The position numbers and the translations under genes are program-made. Below the pieces are notes generated by a model. That model ran no database searches. It saw nothing but the letters and a program-made list of their open reading frames with translations, and was not told the origin of the DNA. A stretch of DNA of 64,000 nucleotides from Xanthomonas indica (GTDB lineage: Bacteria > Pseudomonadota > Gammaproteobacteria > Xanthomonadales > Xanthomonadaceae): positions 3,580,501 to 3,644,500 of the forward strand of contig NZ_CP131914.1 in assembly GCF_040529045.1 (NCBI RefSeq), given 5' to 3'. Below, one piece after another: positions 19,984 to 28,583 of this stretch. Positions within the stretch are counted from its first letter, which is position 1. Every line of letters starts with the position of its first letter.

Positions 19984-20253
19984 ATGGACCGCAAACTGCT
20001 CGACCTGCTGTGCTCGCCCGACACCCGCCAACCGCTGGCGCTGCTGGAGGCGCGCGGCCTGGAGGCGCTGAACCGCGCCATCGCCGCCGGCGGCGTGCAG
20101 CGCGCCGATGGCAGCGCGCAGGCGCAACCGCTGCGCGAAGCCCTGATCACCCGCGACCGCAAGCAGGTGTTCCGCGTCGACGACGGCATTCCGGTGCTGC
20201 TGGCCGAAGAAGCCATCGGCACCGCCCAGCTCGCCGACTTCCCGGCCAAATGA
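19984..20253 (+). CDS. Trm112-family small protein
   Basis: An 89-residue protein with the Trm112p/UPF0434 pattern MDRKLLDLLCSPDTRQPL near the start and DGIPVLLAEEA near the end. Eukaryotic and archaeal Trm112 activates methyltransferases; the bacterial function is poorly defined. Only one Cys remains, so the usual Cys-rich zinc site is not intact. Its insert between the two halves is longer than in the roughly 60-residue E. coli YcaR. The stop overlaps the nadC ATG (ATGA), so the two are co-translated. Confidence 0.82.
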   Translation: MDRKLLDLLCSPDTRQPLALLEARGLEALNRAIAAGGVQRADGSAQAQPLREALITRDRKQVFRVDDGIPVLLAEEAIGTAQLADFPAK

Positions 20254-21131
20254 GCCGCGACACGGCGCCGCCGCAGGCGCCCGCCGCGGACCTGATCGCC
20301 GCCGACGTCGCGCGCGCGCTGGCCGAGGACCTCGGCAGCGGCGACGTCACCGCCGCGCTGTTGCCCGACCGCGCCGACAGCGCCTACCTGCTGTGCAAGC
20401 AGGACGCGGTGATCGCCGGCCGGCCCTGGTTCGATGCCTGCCACCGCGCGCTGGACCCGCAGGTGCGGATCGACTGGCAGGTGGCCGAAGGCCAGCGCGT
20501 GGCCGCCGGCACGGTGCTGGCCCTGCTGCACGGGCGCAGCCGCGCCCTGGTCAGCGCCGAGCGCGCCTCGCTGAACTTCCTGCAGACCCTGTCGGCCACC
20601 GCCACCGCCACCGCCGCCTACGTGGCCGCGGTCGCCGGCACCGGCGCGCGCATCCTGGATACGCGCAAGACCCTGCCCGGCCTGCGCCTGGCGCAGAAGT
20701 ACGCAGTGCGCTGCGGCGGCGGCAGCAACCACCGCATCGGCCTGTACGACACGGTGATGCTGAAGGAAAACCACATCCACGCCGCCGGCTCGCTGTCCGC
20801 GGCGGTGGGCGCCGCGCGCGCGCAGTGGCCGGCGCTGCCGCTGGTGGTCGAGGTGGAAACCCTTGAGCAACTGCGCGAGGCGCTGCAGGCCGGCTGCGAC
20901 CGCATCCTGATCGACGACTTCACCGCAGAACAGCGCCGCGCCGCGGTGGCGATCGCCGCGAGCGCCCCGTTCCACCGCGCGATCCCGCTGGAAGTCTCCG
21001 GCGGCGTCGACCTGGACGCGGTGCGCGCGATCGCTGCCGATGGCGTCGACTGCATCTCCATCGGCGCGCTGACCAAGCACGTGCAGGCCGTGGATCTGTC
21101 GCTGAAACTCGGCCCGCCGCCACCGCAATAG
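20250..21131 (+). CDS. nadC: Nicotinate-nucleotide pyrophosphorylase (quinolinate phosphoribosyltransferase)
   Basis: A 293-residue enzyme that makes nicotinate mononucleotide from quinolinate and PRPP, the third step of de novo NAD synthesis. Motifs: EDLGSGDVT at the N-terminus, ILDTRKTLPGLRLAQKYAV, GGGSNHRIGLYD, MLKENHI, and ISIGALTKH at the end. The ATG at 20250 overlaps the stop of the preceding small gene; longer in-frame extensions are not supported. Confidence 0.97.
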   Translation: MSRDTAPPQAPAADLIAADVARALAEDLGSGDVTAALLPDRADSAYLLCKQDAVIAGRPWFDACHRALDPQVRIDWQVAEGQRVAAGTVLALLHGRSRALVSAERASLNFLQTLSATATATAAYVAAVAGTGARILDTRKTLPGLRLAQKYAVRCGGGSNHRIGLYDTVMLKENHIHAAGSLSAAVGAARAQWPALPLVVEVETLEQLREALQAGCDRILIDDFTAEQRRAAVAIAASAPFHRAIPLEVSGGVDLDAVRAIAADGVDCISIGALTKHVQAVDLSLKLGPPPPQ

Positions 21132-21451
21132 CGACAGCGCCGCGCCGCAGCGGCCGCTGTGGCGCATCCCATGCTGGTAGCGGCAGTGGACGCATCCAGG
21201 CGTACCCACGGCGCCGACGCCGATGCTTCCAGCCTGGCTGGATGAGGCACGTCGCTGATCGATGCTTCCGGCCTGCCTGGATGGGCCCATCGCTGAGCGC
21301 AGGCCAAGACACAGGTGCTGGACGCTTAGCGCCCTACGCCGACAACCACCGGGACACACCCGCCTCCGCCGCACCCCGCGCCCTACACTTCACGGCCTCG
21401 CCAACGCCGCTCTGCGACGCTGCGCGCTCCTCCTGCCCGCCGAGTTCGCCG
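21132..21451. repeat. Intergenic region with a short direct repeat
   Basis: This 320-bp gap contains two similar 28-bp copies of CGATGCTTCCRGCCTGSCTG at 21221-21248 and 21260-21287 (period 39 bp). Each has an internal TCCAGC/GCTGGA-type dyad. No gene is apparent; the open frame running through it lacks a start region resembling a protein and is only an upstream extension of the next gene. Confidence 0.5.
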
Positions 21452-22555
21452 ATGTTCCGCCCCTGGTTCGCGCTGCTGTGTGTCGCCGCCCTGTTTCCTG
21501 CCGGCCGCGCCGCGGCCGCGGAAGTCTGCGATCTGCCGCCGCGCTTCGGCCTGACCCCGGCGGCGGTGGCGATCGTGCGCACCGCCTGCAACGAACACCG
21601 GCTGTGGTGGCGCCCGTTCATCGATCGCGACGGCCGCCTTGCCGGCCTGCGCGTCACCGAGGCCGAACGTGCCGACCTCGCCGACGACGGCATCGAAGCC
21701 TGGCAGCGCGTGGCCGCGTACTGGCGCGACAGCGGCACGTTGGGCGCGATGGGACGGTTCGACGGCGCCGAAAGCTGCCAGCAGCTGGACGGTTCGCGCT
21801 ACCGCGAGAACGACTGCCGCGCCTTCCTCGTCGACAACCCGTGGTCGGCGGCCTTCGTGTCCTACGTGATGGTGCGCGCCGGCGTGGCCGGCTTCCACAC
21901 CTCGATCCGCCATATCGACTACATCCGCGCCGCCTACCAGGCCGGCGCCGACGGCCTGCCCTATCGCTTCGCCGACCCGCAGCAGGAAAAACCCGCCCCC
22001 GGCGACCTGCTGTGCTTCCTGCGCGGACGCCGGCAGCCGGTCGGCACTGCCGGCCTGCGCGAGGCGCTGGCGCGCGGCCGCCCGCTGCCCTGGGAGTCGC
22101 ATTGCGACATCGTGGTCGCGGCCAACGTCGGCGGCGACCAGACCCTGTACCTGATCGGCGGCAACGTGTTCAACGCGGTGACCATGCGCAAGCTCAAGCT
22201 GGACCGCAGCGGACGCCTGCAACTGGATGCGCCGCTGGCGCAGGACCAGAACGACGAAGGCGCCGCGCTCGAATGCACGCCTGGCCACGAGGAACTGTGC
22301 GACTTCAACCGCCAGGACTGGTCGGCCCTGCTGAAGCTGCAACCGCAGGCGCAGCTGCTGCCGCCGACCCTGCCCACCACTCCTGCTGCAGTGCCGACCG
22401 CGACTCCAGCAAGCGCGGCACCCGGCACGCCTGCAGCACCGCCCAGCGCCCCGAGCGCGCCGCCCCCGCCACCGGCGCCCGCCGCAGTGCCTGCTCCGCC
22501 ACAACCCGCCGCGCCCGCCAGCAAAGACGCGCCCAAGACCGAGCCGCTGTCCTAG
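21452..22555 (+). CDS. Exported DUF2272-domain protein with Pro/Ala-rich tail
   Basis: A 367-residue protein. ATG at 21452 gives a signal peptide MFRPWFALLCVAALFPAGRAAAA. The folded part (about 25-290) has DUF2272 features: AFLVDNPWSAAFVSYVMVRAGV, KPAPGDLLCFLRGR, SHCDIVVAANV and LIGGNVFNAVTMRKL, a layout resembling NlpC/P60-like cysteine hydrolases. From about residue 300 to the end it is a low-complexity Pro/Ala tail, perhaps a wall or periplasm spacer. The function is not established. Confidence 0.75.
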   Translation: MFRPWFALLCVAALFPAGRAAAAEVCDLPPRFGLTPAAVAIVRTACNEHRLWWRPFIDRDGRLAGLRVTEAERADLADDGIEAWQRVAAYWRDSGTLGAMGRFDGAESCQQLDGSRYRENDCRAFLVDNPWSAAFVSYVMVRAGVAGFHTSIRHIDYIRAAYQAGADGLPYRFADPQQEKPAPGDLLCFLRGRRQPVGTAGLREALARGRPLPWESHCDIVVAANVGGDQTLYLIGGNVFNAVTMRKLKLDRSGRLQLDAPLAQDQNDEGAALECTPGHEELCDFNRQDWSALLKLQPQAQLLPPTLPTTPAAVPTATPASAAPGTPAAPPSAPSAPPPPPAPAAVPAPPQPAAPASKDAPKTEPLS

Positions 22556-22838
22556 AGCTGCGACGCAGCGTCCAACCACGACGTCGCCGCCTCCAGAACA
22601 GGATTCGCGCGGATGCGCACCTGCGCGCTCGACGCGCTGTGCAAGCGTTGCTCGGCAGGATGGTGGTTGCCAAAGCCCTTCGGCTCGGTGCCCCGAAGCC
22701 CCTGCAGGTGCGCAACCACGCGGCACCGTCCGCCAGTGCATCGCCCCGGCAGCCGCCGACCCACCTGCCAATCCCCAATCCCCAATCCCAGCCCCACACC
22801 AGATTGCCCGCCTACCGGCGCCTCGCTACAGTGGCGCC

Positions 22839-23183
22839 ATGCCCAGCCTGATCCTGTTGATGATCGCCGGCGCGGCGGTGTTCGCGTTCTGGAACGCCTC
22901 GCGTGCCGCCGCCGAACGCGCCGAAATCCTTGGCCGCAATGCCTGCAAGGCCGCCGACGTGCAATGGCTGGACCAGAGCGTGCATGGCACCGGCCTGCGC
23001 CTGCGGCGCCTGCCCAGCGGCTGGCTCGGCTTCGAGCGCAGCTTCCGCTTCGACTATTCCTACGACGGCACCGACCGCCACAGCGGGCGCCTGGTGCTGC
23101 TCGGCGATCAGCTGATCGCGTTCACCGGGCCGTCGGTGGCCAGCGTGAGCAGCCTGCAGGACGTCCGCGCGCAGCGCGACTGA
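22839..23183 (+). CDS. DUF3301 small membrane-anchored protein
   Basis: A 114-residue protein with one N-terminal hydrophobic helix (LILLMIAGAAVFAFW) followed by a conserved soluble part: RNACKAADVQWLDQSVHG, RLRRLPSGWLGFERSFRFDYS and GRLVLLGDQL. This is the DUF3301 pattern of gammaproteobacteria; the role is unknown. The start ATG follows a run of CCCCAATCC-type repeats (22768-22793). The 283-bp gap before it holds no other gene that I can support. Confidence 0.8.
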   Translation: MPSLILLMIAGAAVFAFWNASRAAAERAEILGRNACKAADVQWLDQSVHGTGLRLRRLPSGWLGFERSFRFDYSYDGTDRHSGRLVLLGDQLIAFTGPSVASVSSLQDVRAQRD

Positions 23184-23308
23184 GAGCCATGCACCACGGC
23201 TGCGCAGCGATGACGTGCGGCCTCTCATGCAGCGGCAAAGGCGGCGCGCGACCGTTTCGCCATGCCACCTCGAAATGGACGGCGACTGCTGGGATCTATC
23301 CGCCTTTC

Positions 23309-23374
23309 GTAGCAGCGGCTTCAGCCGCGGCGGGCGTTACCGGCCACGGCTGTCGCGGCTGAAGCCGCTCCTAC
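23309..23374. repeat. REP-type palindromic element (GTAG family)
   Basis: A 66-bp inverted pair: GTAGCAGCGGCTTCAGCCGCG ... TGTCGCGGCTGAAGCCGCTCCTAC. The terminal GTAG/CTAC and the GCGGCTTCAGCCGC core recur at 49.6, 49.7 and 52.9 kb. Such GTAG REPs are typical of Xanthomonadaceae and are thought to be mobilised by RAYT transposases; none is in the window. It sits between a DUF3301 gene and convergent sspB. Confidence 0.8.
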
Positions 23375-23468
23375 GCCAGAACGCCACAACGCCGTGCGCG
23401 ATGCGCGCACAGTGGAAACACCAACACGCGGGTACCGCGCGCGGCCACCGAGGCCGCGCATTGCCTGC

Positions 23469-23900
23469 TTACTTGACCACGCGCAGGCGCGGACGCTTGC
23501 CGGCGTCGTCGGAACCGCCCGGCCGCGGCGGTGGCGGGGTGTCGTCGCCCGGCGGCTCGCTGGCGCCGTGGATGTCGTCCGGCAGCGCCATGCCCTGCCC
23601 GGTCTCGCGTGCATAGACCGCCAGCACCGCGGCCATCGGCACCTGCACCGGGTAGCTGACGCCACCGAAGCGGGCGGTGAAGCTGACCCCGTCGTTGTCG
23701 ATCTGCAGACGCACCACCGCGCGCTCGGCGATGTTCAGCACCACCCGCCCGTCCTTGACCGCGCTCGGCGGCACCTGCACGCCGGGCAGGCCCGCATCCA
23801 CCAGGATGTGCGGGGTCATGCCGTTGTCGTTGATCCATTCCACCAGCGCCCGCAGCAGGTACGGGCGATGGCTGGTCATGCGGGAAGTGTCGTCGCTCAT
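23469..23900 (-). CDS. sspB: ClpXP specificity-enhancing factor SspB
   Basis: A 143-residue adaptor that delivers ssrA-tagged proteins to ClpXP. The substrate-binding domain contains RPYLLRALVEWINDN, TPHILVD, GVQVP, VVLNIAERAV, ARFGGVSYPVQVPMAAVLAVYARETGQGM (read in pieces). A disordered acidic/Pro linker leads to the C-terminal ClpX-docking tail RPRLRVVK. It follows sspA on the same strand. Confidence 0.97.
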   Translation of the reverse strand: MSDDTSRMTSHRPYLLRALVEWINDNGMTPHILVDAGLPGVQVPPSAVKDGRVVLNIAERAVVRLQIDNDGVSFTARFGGVSYPVQVPMAAVLAVYARETGQGMALPDDIHGASEPPGDDTPPPPRPGGSDDAGKRPRLRVVK

Positions 23901-23973
23901 GCGCCCATTCTACGTGCCGGCGCGCAACGCCGGTACAGTTCCAAAGACAGCGGGGACCGCGCGGCGGACAGCA

Positions 23974-24609
23974 TCATGCCGGCAGGTCGCGCAGTTTCTT
24001 TTCCTGGTCGGTCAGGCTGCGGATGAACCCCGGATTGCGGAAGATGCGGTTGCCGTAATCCTCGATCGCCTTGCCGTCCTTCGGCAGCGGGATGTCCAGC
24101 GCCTGCAGGCGCCAGATGATCGGCGCCATCGCGCAATCGGCCAGGCTCATCTCCGGATTGAGGAAGAACTTGCTGGCCTTGAACAGCGGCACCGAGGCGG
24201 TCAGCAGTTCCTTCAGGCGCTTGCGCCCGGCTTCGGCCTGGGCCTTGTTGCCGAGCTGGATCGCCTGCACCTGCGGCACCCAGTCGTGCTCGATGCGCAG
24301 CATCGCCAGGCGCAGGCGCGCGCGCGAGAGCGGGTCCACCGGCATCAGCGGCGGATGCGGGTAGCGCTCGTCCAGGTACTCGCTGACCACCGAGGCGGCG
24401 TACAGCACCAGCTCGCGCTCCACCAGCGTCGGCACCGAATGATAGGGATTCAGGTCGATCAGGTCTTCCGGCGGATTCTGCGGATCCACCGCCACGAAAT
24501 CGTAGGTCACGCCCTTGGCCGCGAGCACCAGGCGGACGCGGTGGCACAGGACATCATCCGTGGAGGAAAACAACGTCAAGGTATTTCGCATGCGCAAACT
24601 CGCCGCCAT
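23974..24609 (-). CDS. sspA: Stringent starvation protein A (GST fold)
   Basis: A 211-residue GST-fold protein that binds RNA polymerase and modulates stationary-phase and stress transcription in E. coli. Diagnostic pieces are LTLFSSTDDVLCHRVRLVLAAKG, NPPEDLIDLNPY, VPTLVERELVLY and IDEYLDERYPHPPLMP (here VSEYLDERYPHPPLMP). Start could be ATG 24609 or the ATG six codons later (24591); I kept the longer one. It lies downstream of petABC and upstream of sspB, a widespread gene order. Confidence 0.96.
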   Translation of the reverse strand: MAASLRMRNTLTLFSSTDDVLCHRVRLVLAAKGVTYDFVAVDPQNPPEDLIDLNPYHSVPTLVERELVLYAASVVSEYLDERYPHPPLMPVDPLSRARLRLAMLRIEHDWVPQVQAIQLGNKAQAEAGRKRLKELLTASVPLFKASKFFLNPEMSLADCAMAPIIWRLQALDIPLPKDGKAIEDYGNRIFRNPGFIRSLTDQEKKLRDLPA

Positions 24610-24779
24610 TCAAGGCTCTCCGACGGCCGGAATCCGCCGGCCGCATCGACGCCGCCCGCACATTGCGGACGGTCGTCACGGCCCCTGAGTGTGCAACCCT
24701 CGCTCACAAAAGCCAATAGGATGAACAGGGGATCGGCTCAGCAACGGTGCAGCCGGGGCGCGGCCGAAACGGCCGCCGC

Positions 24780-25526
24780 TCAATGCACGTCCTTCCAGTA
24801 TTCCTTCTTCAGCAGATAGGCCAGGAAGGTCAGCAGCGCCAGGAACAGCACCACCCACACGCCCAGGCTCTGCCGCTTGAGCGCCGCCGGCTCGCTGGCG
24901 TACTCGAGGAAATTGCTGATGTCGCGCACCGTCTGGTCGAACTCGACCGGGCTCTGCTTGCCCGGTGTGGCCAGTTGCAGCCGCTCCACCGGCTTGTCCA
25001 CGCCCGGCTGCTCGGCCTTGCCGTAGACCGGCTGCTGCAGGCCCTGCAGGTCCCACAGCGGATTGGGCATGGAGGCGTTGGCGAACAGCTTGTTGTTCCA
25101 GCCCAGCGGCCGCGACTGGTCGAGATAGAACGACTTGAGGTAGGTGTAGACCCAGTCGGTGCCGCGCACGCGGGCGATCAGGCTCAGGTCCGGCGGCGCC
25201 TTGCCGAACCACTTGGCCGCCGCATCGTGCGGCATCGCCGTCTCGATGTGTTCGCCGATCTTGGCGCCGGTGAAGTTGAGGTTGTGCATCACCTCGTCCT
25301 CGCTCAGGCCCAGATCCTCGGCCATGCGCTGGTAGCGCAGGTACTTGAGCGAATGGCAGCCGGAACAGTAGTTCATGAACAGCTTGGCGCCGCGTTGCAG
25401 CGAGGCGCGGTCGCCCAGGTCGTTGCCGGCCTGCAGGGTGGCGCCGCCCTCGGCCGCCATGGCCGAGGCGGACAGCAGCAGCGCCGAGGCGAAGCCGGCG
25501 AGCACAGCGATCAGGCGCTTAGTCAT
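24780..25526 (-). CDS. petC: Cytochrome c1 of the bc1 complex
   Basis: A 248-residue membrane-anchored c-type cytochrome. Signal peptide to about residue 24 (ASAMA), heme-binding CSGCH near residue 54, the axial-Met region ANASMPNPLWDL, and a C-terminal transmembrane anchor (VWVVLFLALLTFLAYLL) ending KKEYWKDVH. It passes electrons from the Rieske cluster to soluble cytochromes. Its start overlaps the petB stop by 8 bp. Confidence 0.97.
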   Translation of the reverse strand: MTKRLIAVLAGFASALLLSASAMAAEGGATLQAGNDLGDRASLQRGAKLFMNYCSGCHSLKYLRYQRMAEDLGLSEDEVMHNLNFTGAKIGEHIETAMPHDAAAKWFGKAPPDLSLIARVRGTDWVYTYLKSFYLDQSRPLGWNNKLFANASMPNPLWDLQGLQQPVYGKAEQPGVDKPVERLQLATPGKQSPVEFDQTVRDISNFLEYASEPAALKRQSLGVWVVLFLALLTFLAYLLKKEYWKDVH

Positions 25527-26781
25527 GGCTGCTCACCCGCTCCGGCACCGGTTTGGTTCGATCCAGCGAGGTCCATATCGGCATCGTCAGGAAGAAGGCG
25601 AAATACAGCACGGTCAGCACGCGGCCGATGTAGGTCTCGATGATCTCGGTGCCGGGACCGGAGCCGATCACGCCGAGCCAGACGAAGCACACCGCCAGCA
25701 CCCCCAGCATCACCCGCGAGATCCAGCCGCGGTAGCGGATCGACTTGACCTTGGCACGGTCCAGCCACGGCACCAGGAACAGGATCGCGATCGCCGAGAA
25801 CATCACCAGCACGCCGCCGAGCTTGTTCGGCACCACCCGCAACATCGCGTAGTACGGGGTGTAGTACCAGACCGGCTTGATGTGCTCCGGCGTCACCAGG
25901 CGGTTGGCCTCGGTGAAGTTGTCGTGCTCCAGGAACAGGCCGCCGAAGCCGGGCGCGAAGAAGATGATGAAGGCGCCGATCATCAGCAGGAAGCCGACGC
26001 CGACCATGTCCTTGACCGTGTAGTACGGATGGAACGGGATGCCGTCGGCCGGCTTATTGGCATTCCAGCGATTGCCCTTGGGCCCCTTCTTGATCTCCAC
26101 GCCGTCGGGATTGTTGGAGCCAACCTCGTGCAGCGCCCCCAGGTGCAACACCACCAGCAACAGCAGCACCAGCGGCAGCGCGATCACGTGCAGGGCGAAG
26201 AAGCGGTTGAGGGTGGCGTCGGACGGCAGGTAGTCGCCCATGATCCACTCGGTCAGGCCGTTGCCGATCACCGGGATCGCGCCGAACAGCGAGATGATCA
26301 CCTTCGCGCCCCAGAACGACATCTGCCCCCAGGGCAGCACGTAGCCCATGAAGGCTTCGGCCATCAGCACCAGGTAGATCAGCATGCCCAGGATCCACAC
26401 CAGCTCGCGCGGTTTCTTGTAGCTGCCGTACATCAGCCCGCGGAACATGTGCAGGTACACCACGATGAAGAACAACGAGGCGCCGGTGGAGTGCATGTAG
26501 CGGATCAGCCAGCCCCACTCGACGTCGCGCATGATGTACTCGACCGAGTTGAACGCCTCGGCCGCGCTGGTCTTGTAGTGCATCGTCAGGAAGATGCCGG
26601 TGACGATCTGATTGACCAGCACCACCAGCGCCAGCGAACCGAAGTAGTACCAGAGGTTGAAGTTCTTGGGCGCGTAGTACTCGCTGACGTGCTTGCGGTA
26701 GAACGGCATCAGCCCGGGGGCGCGCTCGTTGACCCAGTCGAACACGTTGCCCGCGGTGCGGGTGAGGATGTTGTCGGCCAT
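25519..26781 (-). CDS. petB: Cytochrome b of the bc1 complex
   Basis: A 420-residue polytopic protein carrying the Qo and Qi sites and two b hemes. Heme-ligand helices are visible (YMHSTGASLFFIVVYLHMFRG; LHVIALPLVLLLLVVLHLG, each with two His). The Qo motif that is PEWY in mitochondria and alphaproteobacteria reads PVWYYTPYYAMLR, the PVWY variant known in some proteobacteria. It starts 3 nt after petA ends and overlaps petC. Confidence 0.97.
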   Translation of the reverse strand: MADNILTRTAGNVFDWVNERAPGLMPFYRKHVSEYYAPKNFNLWYYFGSLALVVLVNQIVTGIFLTMHYKTSAAEAFNSVEYIMRDVEWGWLIRYMHSTGASLFFIVVYLHMFRGLMYGSYKKPRELVWILGMLIYLVLMAEAFMGYVLPWGQMSFWGAKVIISLFGAIPVIGNGLTEWIMGDYLPSDATLNRFFALHVIALPLVLLLLVVLHLGALHEVGSNNPDGVEIKKGPKGNRWNANKPADGIPFHPYYTVKDMVGVGFLLMIGAFIIFFAPGFGGLFLEHDNFTEANRLVTPEHIKPVWYYTPYYAMLRVVPNKLGGVLVMFSAIAILFLVPWLDRAKVKSIRYRGWISRVMLGVLAVCFVWLGVIGSGPGTEIIETYIGRVLTVLYFAFFLTMPIWTSLDRTKPVPERVSSHD

Positions 26782-26784
26782 GAC

Positions 26785-27414
26785 TTACGCCCCTCCCTTC
26801 GCGGATGCGCCCGGGTCCACGCCGATCACCAGTGTGTTGTCGTCCTGGTAGTGGTGCGGCGGCACCAACAGGTTGATCGGCGCCGGCACGCCCTGGAACA
26901 CGCGGCCGGACATGTCGAAGCGCGACTTGTGGCAAGGGCAGAAATAGCCGCCCTTCCAGTCGGGGTCGTAAGGTTCGGGGCGGATCTCGGCGACCATTTC
27001 CGGCGAGCAGCCCAGGTGCGTGCACAGGCCGACCAGCACCGAGACGTCGGGCTTGATCGAGCGGTACTCCGGGTTCTTCAGCACATAGTCCGGCTGCTGG
27101 TCCTTGTTGGTGGACTCCGGATCCTTGAGCCGGCTGTCCAGCGACGGCAACGCGTCGAGCATCGCCTTGGAGCGCTTGACGATCCAGATCGGCTGGCCGC
27201 GCCACTCCAGGATCAGGCGCTGGCCTTCCTGCAGCGCACTGATGTCGGCGGTGACCGGCGCGCCAGCCAGCTTGGCCTTTGCGCTCGGATTCCAGGACTT
27301 GATGAAAGGAACCGCGACGAACCCCGCGCCGACCGCGCCCACGACGGACGTGGTGGCGGTGAGAAAGCGGCGGCGTCCTGCATTTACAGAATCGTTGACC
27401 CCATCGTTGGCCAT
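26785..27414 (-). CDS. petA: Rieske iron-sulfur subunit of the bc1 complex
   Basis: A 209-residue protein starting MANDGVN at 27414; longer in-frame extensions lack family similarity. A twin-arginine motif (RRRFLTATT) precedes the hydrophobic anchor, as expected for Tat export of a folded Fe-S protein. The [2Fe-2S] ligands are in CTHLGC and CPCHKS, separated by the usual spacing and followed by the Pro loop GVPAPINL. First gene of petABC. Confidence 0.97.
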   Translation of the reverse strand: MANDGVNDSVNAGRRRFLTATTSVVGAVGAGFVAVPFIKSWNPSAKAKLAGAPVTADISALQEGQRLILEWRGQPIWIVKRSKAMLDALPSLDSRLKDPESTNKDQQPDYVLKNPEYRSIKPDVSVLVGLCTHLGCSPEMVAEIRPEPYDPDWKGGYFCPCHKSRFDMSGRVFQGVPAPINLLVPPHHYQDDNTLVIGVDPGASAKGGA

Positions 27415-27560
27415 CCGGCACTCCGATCTGTGATTGGGTAGCGTGAGGCTGCCAGCAGCTCGGTGGGGGTCGAGCCGCACTGAATCCACTGCAGTGTAGC
27501 GGAACCCTTAACGCGTCGACAATGGAGTCCGGAACGCCCGCGCCAAGGCCGCGGACGGGC

Positions 27561-28517
27561 TCAATGCGCGGTCGCCAGCACGCCGCGGTAGCGCTCGGCG
27601 AGCACGCCCACCCGTTGCACGTAGCGTTGGGTCTCGCTGTACGGCGGCACCCCGCCGTGTTTGTCTACCGCGCCTTCGCCGGCGTTGTAGCCGGCCGCGG
27701 CCAGGCTGAGGTTGCCGTTGAAGCGCTTCAGCAGCCACGCCAGGTACTGCACGCCGCCGCGAATGTTTTGCGCTGCATCATACGAATCGCTGACGCCGAA
27801 GCGGCGCGCGGTCGGCGGCATCAGTTGCATCAGCCCCTGCGCGCCGGCGCGACTGAGCGCCATCGGGTTGTAGGCGGATTCGGCGTGGATGATCGCGCGC
27901 ACCACCGCCTCGTCGACGCCGTACTCGCGCGCGGCCGCGGCGATCTCGCTCTGGTAGGCGGTGGTGTTCAGGCGCACCGCACCGAAGTTGACCCCGGGAT
28001 TGGCGCAGGCGTAGCAAGTCTCCATGAAGCTGTAACGGATGGTGCGCACCGCGCCGAGATTGGCGACCTGGGTCGGGCGCGCACTGGTGTAGTGGCGCAC
28101 GCCGTCCTTCATGTACGAATACAGCTGGCCGCTGACCAGGCGGCGTGGCGCCCCGTCGTTGCTGGGCGGTACCGGTGCGACCCGGTTGGGCACGGCGTTG
28201 GCGGTGACCTGGGCCGGGGCGGCGACCGGCGCGCTGATCAGCGTAGCCGGTGCCACGGTGCCGGCGGTGGCGATGACGCCGCGGCTGGGCGGCCGGTCGG
28301 TGCCGGCCTTGGCCGGCGCAGGCGCCGGGGCGGTCCGCGCGGCGCGGCGGTCGGGGGTGTAACGGCCGATCACGCTGCAGCTGGCGCCAGACACGCGCTT
28401 GCTGCCGTAGCTGGGCACGCCGTCGTTGCCGGTGCACTTGTACAGGGTGCCGGCGCTGGCCGGCGCAGCCGTCAACGTGGCGAGTCCCAGCCCCAGGAGC
28501 CACAGCATCCCCTTCAT
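27561..28517 (-). CDS. Lytic transglycosylase with N-terminal DUF4124
   Basis: A 318-residue exported murein hydrolase. ATG 28517 gives signal peptide MKGMLWLLGLGLATLTAAPASA. A DUF4124-like segment follows (TLYKCTGNDGVPSYGSKRV), then an Ala/Pro-rich linker and a C-terminal SLT domain: HAESAYNPMALSRAGAQGLMQLMP with the catalytic Glu, and AAAGYNAGEGAVDKHGGVPPY. The enzyme would cleave the MurNAc-GlcNAc bond with 1,6-anhydro formation. Similar DUF4124-SLT proteins are common in Xanthomonas. Confidence 0.9.
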   Translation of the reverse strand: MKGMLWLLGLGLATLTAAPASAGTLYKCTGNDGVPSYGSKRVSGASCSVIGRYTPDRRAARTAPAPAPAKAGTDRPPSRGVIATAGTVAPATLISAPVAAPAQVTANAVPNRVAPVPPSNDGAPRRLVSGQLYSYMKDGVRHYTSARPTQVANLGAVRTIRYSFMETCYACANPGVNFGAVRLNTTAYQSEIAAAAREYGVDEAVVRAIIHAESAYNPMALSRAGAQGLMQLMPPTARRFGVSDSYDAAQNIRGGVQYLAWLLKRFNGNLSLAAAGYNAGEGAVDKHGGVPPYSETQRYVQRVGVLAERYRGVLATAH

Positions 28518-28583
28518 GGCGGCGAGTGTCCCAACTTCCCCGACGCTTGCCAAGTGCGCGCCACCCCAGGACGGCATGGCGAC

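Noticed and set aside
25375-27441. 688-codon plus-strand open frame opposite petABC
   Set aside because: It spans three conserved genes in antisense and is His/Gln/Arg-rich, an artefact of GC-rich sequence.
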